Positions 46,852 to 57,209 of a stretch of 64,000 nucleotides of DNA are shown in pieces. Both the position numbers and the translations under genes were made by a program. A model generated the notes under the pieces. That model was given only the letters and a program-made list of their open reading frames with translations. It made no database searches and had not been told where the DNA came from. Origin of the DNA: Favolaschia claudopus (taxonomy: Eukaryota > Basidiomycota > Agaricomycetes > Agaricales > Mycenaceae); contig JAWWNJ010000005.1 in NCBI GenBank assembly GCA_037176885.1, positions 2,666,001-2,730,000 of the forward strand. Reading direction: 5' to 3'. Each line of letters opens with the position of its first letter. Within the stretch, counting starts at the first letter, position 1.

Positions 46852-48162
46852 TTAGATATCCCAAAGCTGATTGGTATTACCCGAAGTGCATTGCCAGGTC
46901 TGCGCCTGACGTCCATTTGTCAGGTCGCCGTCCGTCAAATCGAGGCATTGTCCTAAAAATTGAGATCATTGAGATTAGGGACATGCAAGTAAATCGTTGC
47001 AGAGAATTACCTTGGTTATACAGATTGAGAGTCTTCCTAACGCCGTCGTAGTACCAAGTTTGAGCAGCAAGGCCGTCGTAACATTGCCAAATTTTCATGC
47101 CGACGCCATTCGCGGGATCTTTGATGTGGATGTAAATCGGAATGGTGAGAAGAATGTAAACAACATACTCGACCCAGCATCGAGACAATAATTCGTTCCC
47201 GCAACCTGAACGGATCCCTTACCGCGCTTGATCGCCCATTTCTGAGCTTGGCTTCCATTGCAATCGTAGCTGAAAAAAAAATATTTCATGCTCTGTGAAG
47301 CGGTATGCGAAGGAAGTCTTACATTTGCACGGGAGTACCGTTCGCATAAACCGCTCCTCGAACGTCAAGACACTTGTTCGATTGCCCGACAGGTTGGATT
47401 GTGAGCGGCCCTTTTACGAAGTTCGGGATCGTTCCGGTAGGACAGAAACTACAAATCGAAAGATTGTTTATGATCAGAGACAGGGATGATAAAGGTGTTA
47501 TTTTGGACGAACGTGACGGTATAACCGGTATCGGCTTGTGGGCACGAGATCAGCGGAGCAGGAGGTTGGATGCCAGAATGAGGGGGAGGGAACGCGGTGG
47601 GAGGTTGCTGATATGCCGCATTACTGCCACAGTTTCCGTATTCGCATTCAGCGTGAAGGCAAAAGCCACCTTTCTGAAGCTTACTGTAAGCATTGTTTAC
47701 TGCAAGAACTTTAGAGAATTGGACGTACCGGAGCGCGATCGATGGGGGCTATGCTGACGCCGACGTTGACCCAAGAAGGGTCAGCGACAAGGTAATAGTA
47801 ATTGTCCTGTTTGAGAGAAAATTCATACGGACACATCAAGAAATAAAAATGGCACTTACCTGTCCAAAGAACCCGGCACGAACGGTTCCCGACCCATCAA
47901 CGTTACCTGAGATACGAAACCTTGACGAAGTCACTCCCAAGGAGAACTGGAACTTACCTTGGTTTGCGTCCGTGTAGATAAATCCGCTCCAGTTATTGTC
48001 GACGGTGCGGGTGGTGAATCCACCAGACGAAGCCAGCACGCCTTGATTATCCCCGTTTATGTACAACGAGATGGATATTGGGCAGTTGTTCACAATATTG
48101 TAAAGTCGGGTCCCAAGAACGGCAGGAACAGCGACCAGAGAGAACGCAATGAGGCGAGCCAT
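46852..48162 (-). CDS. Secreted protein with N-terminal beta domain and ricin-B-type lectin domain
   Basis: The model has eight exons: 47958-48162, 47860-47906, 47729-47806, 47513-47673, 47323-47448, 47169-47269, 47011-47118 and 46852-46952 (308 aa). A signal peptide (MARLIAFSLVAVPAVLG) begins at 48162; an in-frame ATG at 48216 would place it internally, so I chose 48162. The N-terminal part (YNIVNNCPISISLYINGD, FTTRTVDNNWSGFIYTDAN, DGSGTVRAGFFGQ) resembles the beta-sandwich of small thaumatin-like and related fungal secreted proteins. A Pro-rich linker with C-x-C pairs follows. The C-terminal half is a beta-trefoil with QxW repeats: GSQAQKW, AAQTWYY, QAQTWQC and TNQLWDI, each preceded by a LD motif (CLDVRG, CLDAGS, CLDLTD). 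It should bind sugars outside the cell or on the wall; no catalytic motif is seen. Confidence 0.8.
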
Positions 48163-49163
48163 CGAGGGTAATATAGGTCGATGAGGATTGGGGCTCGAAG
48201 GGTGAACCAACTTCATCCTCTCTGAAGCTTGCTTTATATTGAGACTGTTTACATCTGACGTCTCTATTCAAGAGCCGTATCGCTTGTAGGCGATTTCGCG
48301 ACGTCGCGACTGCCAAAAGTCAGGAACGCAACTGTAAATCGTTATCAGCACAAATAGTGGATCATAGCTTAGAGCCAAAAAAAAAAGGCTGGAAGCCTCT
48401 CTTCTCTACTTTTGAAGAAGGCGAGTAAAGATATTGAATGGGACGAGCCTGTCATTTAATTAAGCCTCCAGAAAACCCGACAGCTCACAGTGAAGCAGCG
48501 AACGAATTCGCTTCTCGTATAATCGGCGCCAAGACACATTACAAAGTTCCAAGCCTACGAATGTCAGAACATACTTAAACTTCAGCCTCATCTATCACAG
48601 TCTCGGCAACAGAAGCCCGTAGCTTCAAACATAACTCGTTCCAGACCGAAATTAGCCATGTCTCGAGGCGTTCTTGGTCCTCCTTGTGCAAGAAAAGCGG
48701 TAAGAAACGGTCGGGTACAAGAGACCGGCCAGGCACCAAGTTCCGAATTGTAGAGCGAAATCCTCTTGAATCAAGCCACATCAGTGACTGACATTTCATT
48801 GGTTTTCCTAGGCTCGGCTGTCTAGGTTGTGTCGCGCCATCCCGGTACCGTGGATCTGCGCAGTGAACAGTCCTTTGATCAAGTTGGATCAACTATGTGG
48901 ATTGCTTGATACTGAGGAGAATAGTTAGGATGTTTTGAGCGAGCCGATACGAAAAACTTAGGAGTTTTCGACGAGCAATCAAAATTGGTTGAACCCACAC
49001 CTACTATCAATATTCGTGTACTGAGGCTATAAAAATTAGTCTTGGATGGTTTAGTAGTGCCCCTGAAAAGGTTTATGGATCCAAAATGCCCGTAGGCCTG
49101 CGGCAATGGCAAAATCGTCCGGATTTGGGCGTGTGAATCTGCACGTGTGTCACGAAAATCCGA
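48163..49163. other. Left flank of the tandem array, no gene recognised
   Basis: This 1.0-kb region includes the lectin promoter. A 105-codon frame at 48575-48892 (minus) with a helical, acidic end is the only candidate, without family match. The array begins at 49164. Confidence 0.45.
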
Positions 49164-49784
49164 GGAGAAATCGGTCATTCCGAGGGCTTTCTAACATCAG
49201 AAACCGGCTCAAATCAACCGAGGGGATTCTCCATTTGGGAGGTGATCGGAGCGAGGGTTTTTCGCTCACCACTGCCAACCACAGTCTTGTAATAACTATC
49301 ACCCCGGCAAACGGTCCTACGGTCGACACTAGGAAAAGATGTAAACTGTGCAACGGCGGTCCGAACTGCTCTGTATTCACTTCTCCAGCCTTGTATCTAT
49401 CTAATGATCCCAGTTTCCCACTCCCCACTTGCTCCCCACGCCCTACCTCCCTCGCTTTCGCTACAAGTCCAAATCGCTAAAATGTCTACGTCGCTTGTCA
49501 TTATCAACTCATTATCTTGGTCACCTCGACCCGCGCTCCCACCGTCCCCCGCCCTCGACTACTTTCTCCGTTGACTCGCCGTTTCGACTCAGTTTCGACG
49601 CAAGCACATCTTCCCCAACCCAACCCCCTCGACACGCCTCAAACTCACCGCAACGCTGCCCAGATTTGCCGCCGCATCGCCAACTCGCCACCGCCAATGT
49701 TTGAAACAAGAAAATGTCTGTTCTTAGAAGGTAAGTTTCGCGCTGCCGAATGACGAAAATTGACACTGACCTACGTGTAGTACC

Positions 49785-50430
49785 TCATTCAGCGATGACG
49801 CTGTCAGCGCCGACTATTTCTCGGTGCATTGACGGCGGTACAGAAATTCGTGTCAGCATCAAGTACGCGTGAAACAAATAAATCAAAGTTTACTTACCTG
49901 CCATTCAGATACAGCGCAATTGGTGCCGTAGTGACTGCCAACTGCGAGGGCAGGCTCAGTGCACGGTAAGGCTCTGAGTCGGACCAAATGGAGTCAAAAA
50001 TTACCTGGCGAAGTTGGACACCGCATCGTCGGCATCGACTGCTTTCAACGCGAGTGCGGACTTGTGAGGTGGATGTAAGTCTCCTTTTGGCTCGAGACGG
50101 TGAAAACAGACACTTACCGTCACAATTCAGACGCAAATTTCCGCACTGGTGGTGCTTAATTTGTTTGTACACGACCGCAGAACTGTGAGACGGAGTCAGG
50201 TCAGGGAGGCATGTAATAAGGTACACGCGCCTTTGTTTTGTAGCTACATGGAATGAACGAATACTTTCTATTACTGATTGAAACTAAACAATACTGTGAG
50301 TTGAATGAGATAGAGCAAATGAGGGAAGGATTTCAGTGTTTCAAGATGATGAAGCCCGCGATGAATTTGATTGAAAAGAGAGTAAAATTTGCACGAGGGA
50401 GGACAGACGTACCTTGGTGTCACCTTTCAT
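49785..50430 (-). CDS. Small CxxC protein candidate within unit 1
   Basis: Strong minus-strand splice donors occur in series (GTACGT at 50412, GTAAGT near 50118, GTAATT near 50005, GTAAGT at 49897). Reading across them gives MKGDTK, then SAVVYKQIKHHQCGNLRLNC, SSRCRRCGVQLRQ, LAVTTAPIALYLNG and a possible end SVIAE at 49785. The two CxxC/CxC pairs suggest a zinc-binding knuckle. Exon edges at both ends are uncertain. A competing plus-strand reading exists (49698-49872, intron with AAG|GTAAGT donor at about 49731), giving a 41-residue peptide; only one of the two is likely real. No family is recognised. Confidence 0.35.
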
Positions 50431-50623
50431 TGACGAGATAATGGAATAAAGGCATTAACTAAATTGGCTTCGGATGTGGCATTTAGAATTCTCCAAGTTT
50501 TCGCATACGCTCATTCTTTGTCCTTCGCTGTACCCCAGTTTCTCTTTTGAGTAGGAATTCAAGTCATGCTTTACTTCATTTGATAGACGAGTGGACAATA
50601 ACTATTGATGTCGTTACATCTAA

Positions 50624-53600
50624 CTACTGGGGTACAGACTCGGATGAAGTCTCTTCGCGTAGGGAATTGATAAAAAGATGAGGTGCGCCCCGATATTCGA
50701 CTTGTAGATTGTTGAGGTCAGCGTCGGATTTTGGGATGGTGAAATCAGTGAAAAGCTTGAACATCACCGCCCCCATCTCGCCGTCGACAACCATCCTATT
50801 ACCCAGAAGCTGATAGAAAGCGTCCTGTTCCAACGTGAAATCCTCAGGTTTGAGTCCCTCGACGACGAGCTTGGTATACAGCTCGCAAACCTGAGCTAGA
50901 AAAACACGCGGGTGGAATTCGGCGCCGTCCGTGAAGATTCCCGCTGGCTGAGGCCAAGGAGCCACCGGCTCTTTGCTGTCTAGCTTCACCTTAAAGCCGT
51001 CCGAACAATACTTCAGCTTGTGATTCCCCTTGCTGCCCTCCCCGCTGGAATATTTGACCATTTTGCATCGTGTGCACGTCTGCGCTTTGCGCTGTAGTAG
51101 ATCAGCCGCAATCAATTCATTGACCAAGTTTCAAGGTGAAGCACCGAGACGGTAACATACCTTGGGCATAGATTCGACTGCAGTCTCCGGCGGCGTGTCG
51201 GCAGCAGGGAAATAGCTGCCTGTTTCTGTTTTGATGAATGGAACGGCAAAGCAATGCTCTCTCCAGAATGCAGTCTGGCCCGACTTGGCTACCGGCAAAG
51301 AAGAGATTAGAATACATTGAATACCAATAGACATTGACTTACAGGTGTAATCTTTGTTCGAAATACGGTGTGCAATTTTCGCTTCAATGTTACCGAGCTC
51401 GGTAACGAGCGCACGAGGGTTCTTTGCCACGGGCTGATTGCTGGACGACGCCGGCAGGGATTTGAGTTCGTTATTGTATGCGGTAGCCGCTGCGACCCAT
51501 TTCTTCGGGTTCATGTCGACAACTCTCCACTGCAATTGGCTTCGCAATTTCATGAAGAGCATCCATTCCGGGCCATGTTGGATTGAAAGAGATTTGGGGT
51601 TGGTGCCGGTTGCGACAGCAAAGAATTGCTGGGAGCGGGTGAGTCTTACGGAGCCGGTGGATGCCGCAGGAAGAGGGAGGGGTGCATTGAGCTGCGTAAT
51701 CGACACAGTTAGATTTGTTGCCACGGACGATGTTGCAGTGGGCGTTGTTTGCGAGTTTGCAGCTCTTATCTGCGAGGCATTTCCGGTGAAAAAAGGATGG
51801 ATCTACAGAACTTCACGGTCAGAAACTCCTTATATGATTGCAAAAATGGACATACTCGGTGCTCGGTGCTGTCCAATTTTCGAATTTTCGCTTGCGGAGC
51901 AGACTCGGAGGACGATTGGGAAACAGATTCCGATTGGCTTGTTGTTGGCGGATCCTTGCGTTTGATACCGGCGGAGGATGCTCGCGGCATGTGTTCATCG
52001 ATGGCGGTATGGCTGGCAGTCTGCTGTGGGATATCAACACACCAAATCTACAAACATAACCGGAAGTACTCACTCCTTGCGACATAGATTGACTTTGAAC
52101 TGCGAGAGTCACGGTGGAAGTGACAACTTGAATGCCAGTGGCCGATGGATTTTGCGCGGGTGATTGGGAAAGAGGTTGGGTAAATAGAGCAGGGTCGAGG
52201 TTCAGTTCATGTAGGAGTTGCTCCTGTTCTTCGGGATCGAGAGTTATCATGTCGTCTTCGTCCTCATCTTTGATTGTCAGCAAGCCGCCAAAAGTGTCGG
52301 TGTTCTGGGAATTCACAACACCAAAGGTCTCGCCACTTTGAATGTCGTCGAGGCGCGGGCGGGGGTGGAGTGAGTTGGAGGGCTTATTGGATACGAGTTC
52401 GTTCCAGAGTGCTGCTATGTGGTCGACGAGAGCAATGTGATGTGAACCAAAAGTGGATTTGACGAATAGTTTCGACGATTTGTATTTACCGCTGAGTGCA
52501 GTGCGGATATTGCGCCGTAAAACAAAATCGTGCGCGAGGGATGTCTGTGTCTCCAACCCGCTAGCGAAGGAGCGCTGGAGTGAGTTCCACCCTTTGTGCG
52601 AGCCTTCGATTCGGCTCCCATCGGATGCAACGTCCTCACGCGGTCGGGCCATACAGCCTTTCCGAACGTGTTCCAATTGTGTAGCATGGATCTGCAATAT
52701 ATATGTAGGAGTTCGACGCGGACGGGTTCATATAAAAGACGTACATTGGAGGCGGCAGCTGACCAGACTCCTTTCTGCGCCCACTTATCGTAAGCAGCAA
52801 CGAGTCGCACCACCTGCTCCGCATGCGGCCAGTACGTCGAAAATGTATCTTTGGTAGCGCGTTCTTTGATTATGGAATCCCTGATGTCCCTCAACACCTC
52901 TGCACGACGGGGATTTTGAGTGCCACCGAGAATCCCGGCAGCATAGCTATTAGGTTAAATTAGTGCTGCATCGAAAACTCTGAAAGGGAAGGCACTGTAC
53001 CGCATTAAAAAATGATGAACATCAAGTAAAACCTTGATAGCTTCAAAGACCTCCCGGATTTTGTTGCCAAACGTGCAGCAGTTGTCAATCGTGACCATTT
53101 CCGGTGCGGGAACACCGAGCATCTCGAATCGAGCTTTGAGACCCTTCAAGAGCTCGACCATCTCGGCTGCAGCAGCAGTTTGGCAAAAGCGCTGAAGATC
53201 TATAAGTTGCTCGGAATAAAAGAGGGAGGACGTGTTGAATTACCCAGGCGATGATCTCGTTTCGTTCATTCAACACACTAAGAATACCTCCATTCATAAG
53301 GTGCGTGCGTGCTTTTGAAGAATCCGCCACGGTTGCCTTCTTAGCGGCCTTGAAGGTATTGTCTAGATTCATACAAATTGCTATTTGAAGTCGTCAGTGC
53401 GGCAAATCTACTCGAGGGAAGATCATACCTGTCAAGGTGCGCAGATACTTGCTACATTCCACCTCCCGAGTGCGCTTCGTAAACTCGCGAAAGATATCAG
53501 ATATCATGTCATTGCTGATACATTTGTCGTTGTAGCCCGAACGGTCGTCTGGTGCTGAAAACGGTTCGAGGAGGTTTTTAAAAGAGCGGGATTTATAGCT

Positions 53601-54576
53601 GTTGAGGTACGCCAAGTGGCGCTTGTTGTACTCAAGAAGATGAAACTCTGAGGTTAATATAAGACAATGCTTCGGAATAAAGTACTATCAACGTACGCTT
53701 AATGTTTTCTTCAAGGCCCCCGGCAGTCGTCGAAGGTCGGAGTTCGACGATGAAGTCAAACAGCTCGCGGGTAACACCCGAACGATAAGAGAAGTATGGA
53801 ATTCCAGCTGTCGAACGAATGAAGCCTCTGTAGTGCAGTGAAGCGAAATTGAAACTCACGCGGTATTTTCCAGTGTTCCCAGCGTTCCCAAAACACCGCG
53901 TTCGTAGTCGCAAACGACGAACCAAGCTTCTCTCCTTCGGCATTTCTAGCACCAACATCGGTACCGTGTTTCCCGTATTTGGCTTTGCATGGAGCACACC
54001 GGAGCTGAAATCCAAGTGCCTTCTCTTCAAAATACAAACCGTGGATCTCTCGCGACCCCGCACCAGTCCAACTATCCCACTTGATGTCTGTTGAATCGCA
54101 CTGCGGGCATTGGGAAATGTCGTAGTAAAAGGGATGCACAATATTGATAGGCCGGATATAAAGGGATGCTGGCTCGAGCGTAGTCGATCCCCGCTTTGTG
54201 ATGTCAAATAGAGTTGGCGGTAGAAATCGAGGGCCGAGGATGGGGATCTCTTTCCGCAGGGGAGGGGGTCCGAAGCTGTCCTTCTTGTTACCGTGCTCCG
54301 TTGTTGCTTTGTACGCAAAATTGACATATTCGACGACATGAGACTCCCATGTAAGCTGTTTTGTGAGCTGCGCATCGCCAGAACGCGACCCGAGCCAAGT
54401 ATTGACGCGCTTTTCCGTCTGCGCGCCGGAATCGTGCGAAATAAATAATTGTAAGATGTATTAAGGAACAGACTCACAGCTTTCTTCCAGTCCGCCACAA
54501 ACTTCTGTTGGGCTTGAGCGCCGAAATGGGAGCGCTTGAGGACTTCGAGGACAGTCGGTGGGTCAAAGACGGACAT
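50624..54576 (-). CDS. Transposase-like multi-exon protein with DDE-type core, unit 1
   Basis: Reading starts at MSVFDPPTVLEVLKRSHFGA (54576) and ends SSESVPQ (50624) through about eleven exons. The order is: a helical start; a Cys module (DISQCPQCDSTDIKWDSW, FQLRCAPCKAKYG); SFATTNAVFWERWEHW; a helical block ending LEYNKRHLAYLNS; then a core with three acidic residues in order: NLDNTFKAAKK (Asp 53361-53363), MVTIDNCC (Asp 53084-53086) and RIEGSHKGWN (Glu 52605-52607), with DVHHFLMRY between. This looks like an RNase-H-fold DDE transposase. A low-complexity acidic/Ser linker and a C-terminal zinc-like part (QTCTRCKMVKYSSGEGS, LKYCSDG) follow. Similar genes are, as far as I know, widespread in Agaricomycete genomes but I cannot name the superfamily. 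All frames are open, so the copy looks functional. Confidence 0.65.
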
Positions 54577-55749
54577 GGGTGAGGGTAAGAAAAATTCAGG
54601 AGAGACGTCTGAGACCCGAATGATTGACAACGGACCCCGACGCTACGCGATCGACAAATTAGAAATACAATTTCCTACCGTGAACCTGCGTCTTCTGTGC
54701 TAGGGAGTATTTGCTGGATTACGTTCTGAGCCATCAGGTTGAAGAATGGAGGGCGGAGTTCAAGATAAGGTGCAAGGAAAAATCAGCCAGTCAAGAGTGG
54801 TGACATTTAGGTTTCCGGACAAAGAAATTCACAATAAACTGTGGGGATTCAGAACTCAGGCAAGATAAATGACTGTTCATGTTAAATAGATGTATTTTTT
54901 GAAAGGAAAACACTGTGAATTGTTGAATAACTAGATCTCGTTGAAACAAGGAGACGAAAACTTGCCTACAGCTATAAATACAAGACAGACGGAGAAGTCA
55001 GCGAGCCAGCAGAATGGGCAGCGACTTGTTTGCCTTTGCAGGGACGCGCCGGCACTGCTGATATGCCCGGATACTACATCCACTCCAGGCAGAGTTGAAA
55101 AACATGCAGTGAGCTACCAAAATTTACATTGAAGAGAGATAAGCAGAGGCGAAGAGCAGCACGTATCCCTGGGCAGAGGATTGGGTGTGAGCGCGCGAGG
55201 AGAAAAGAAGAGAAAGAGGTTTGAATTGTCTGCCGCAAGGCATCACCTCGCCAACTCGCCAATCTCCCTTACGTGGAAGACTCCGGGCACTCCTTTGCCA
55301 TTCACACACCAGTTTCCCAGTCAAGGAGCGGCCTACCCGGTTTGTTTGCTCCACAGTACTGAACCAGTTCTTCTTCTCGGCACGTTAGGGCGCGACTTCT
55401 TCTTCCTGGCGCGTTAGGGCGCGACTCGGACGTGTTGATACGCGTCAATCGTCGATTCAAGTACTACTCATTCTTGCTGAAAATTCCAGATGATTTCCTC
55501 CTTTTCTCTCTAGGATAGCGAGCTTATAGATTTTCTGTGTTCTTATAGTGGCTTGCGGGCTAGCTAGGGTGCGGAAGAAAGAGTGTTGTGTGTGCCAGCG
55601 CGCAGACGCGTGAGTCACTGATTGTGACAACAACACATGACAGAAAAACGGTCGCTTCGGGTTTACAAACGGTCCCGTCGGATTAAATCGGTCCTCGACC
55701 GTTTCCCATCAACACCGCCACTCCCTCGCAATGGAGAAGTTCCTAATCC
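54577..55749. other. Non-coding right part of unit 1
   Basis: This stretch is upstream of the transposase-like gene. It carries a 15-bp direct repeat CGTTAGGGCGCGACT at 55383-55397 and 55412-55426, an imperfect GTCAC/GTGAC inverted pair near 55613-55628, and a cluster of AAACGGTC or AAATCGGTC motifs (55646, 55667, 55685, inverted at 55697, and 55754 in the next unit). Such spaced motif clusters can be transposase-binding or promoter sites; that role is inferred. Confidence 0.5.
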
Positions 55750-56370
55750 GGAGAAATCGGTCATTCCGAGGGCTTTCTAACATCAGAAACCGGCTCAAAT
55801 CAACCGAGGGGATTCTCCATTTGGGAGGTGATCGGAGCGAGGGTTTTTCGCTCACCACTGCCAACCACAGTCTTGTAATAACTATCACCCCGGCAAACGG
55901 TCCTACGGTCGACACTAGGAAAAGATGTAAACTGTGCAACGGCGGTCCGAACTGCTCTGTATTCACTTCTCCAGCCTTGTATCTATCTAATGATCCCAGT
56001 TTCCCACTCCCCACTTGCTCCCCACGCCCTACCTCCCTCGCTTTCGCTACAAGTCCAAATCGCTAAAATGTCTACGTCGCTTGTCATTATCAACTCATTA
56101 TCTTGGTCACCTCGACCCGCGCTCCCACCGTCCCCCGCCCTCGACTACTTTCTCCGTTGACTCGCCGTTTCGACTCAGTTTCGACGCAAGCACATCTTCC
56201 CCAACCCAACCCCCTCGACACGCCTCAAACTCACCGCAACGCTGCCCAGATTTGCCGCCGCATCGCCAACTCGCCACCGCCAATGTTTGAAACAAGAAAA
56301 TGTCTGTTCTTAGAAGGTAAGTTTCGCGCTGCCGAATGACGAAAATTGACACTGACCTACGTGTAGTACC

Positions 56371-57016
56371 TCATTCAGCGATGACGCTGTCAGCGCCGAC
56401 TATTTCTCGGTGCATTGACGGCGGTACAGAAATTCGTGTCAGCATCAAGTACGCGTGAAACAAATAAATCAAAGTTTACTTACCTGCCATTCAGATACAG
56501 CGCAATTGGTGCCGTAGTGACTGCCAACTGCGAGGGCAGGCTCAGTGCACGGTAAGGCTCTGAGTCGGACCAAATGGAGTCAAAAATTACCTGGCGAAGT
56601 TGGACACCGCATCGTCGGCATCGACTGCTTTCAACGCGAGTGCGGACTTGTGAGGTGGATGTAAGTCTCCTTTTGGCTCGAGACGGTGAAAACAGACACT
56701 TACCGTCACAATTCAGACGCAAATTTCCGCACTGGTGGTGCTTAATTTGTTTGTACACGACCGCAGAACTGTGAGACGGAGTCAGGTCAGGGAGGCATGT
56801 AATAAGGTACACGCGCCTTTGTTTTGTAGCTACATGGAATGAACGAATACTTTCTATTACTGATTGAAACTAAACAATACTGTGAGTTGAATGAGATAGA
56901 GCAAATGAGGGAAGGATTTCAGTGTTTCAAGATGATGAAGCCCGCGATGAATTTGATTGAAAAGAGAGTAAAATTTGCACGAGGGAGGACAGACGTACCT
57001 TGGTGTCACCTTTCAT
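56371..57016 (-). CDS. Small CxxC protein candidate within unit 2
   Basis: This is an identical copy of the 49785-50430 candidate, offset by 6,586 bp, with the same splice signals and the same doubts. Here the competing plus-strand reading would be 56284-56458. Confidence 0.35.
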
Positions 57017-57209
57017 TGACGAGATAATGGAATAAAGGCATTAACTAAATTGGCTTCGGATGTGGCATTTAGAATTCTCCAAGTTTTCGCATACGCTCAT
57101 TCTTTGTCCTTCGCTGTACCCCAGTTTCTCTTTTGAGTAGGAATTCAAGTCATGCTTTACTTCATTTGATAGACGAGTGGACAATAACTATTGATGTCGT
57201 TACATCTAA

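Larger units (their letters stand above)
49164..55749. repeat. Tandem unit 1 of a 6,586-bp direct repeat
   Basis: The sequence from 49164 on recurs at 55750 and at 62336, an offset of 6,586 bp each time. All positions I compared are identical, including every open frame. The left edge is sharp: before 49164 the sequence differs from that preceding 55750, apart from a shared AATCC five bases out. The unit holds a long minus-strand gene (50624-54576), a small minus-strand gene candidate (49785-50430) and about 1.2 kb of apparently non-coding sequence at its right end with short motif clusters. I see no terminal inverted repeats at the unit edges. Confidence 0.95.

Noticed and set aside
50624..54576. 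Helitron or reverse-transcriptase element
   Set aside because: No Rep/helicase motifs (HUH, Walker boxes) and no YxDD polymerase motif could be found in any frame of the unit.
49164..55749. Terminal inverted repeats at the unit edges
   Set aside because: The reverse complement of the right edge does not match the left edge beyond the first three bases.
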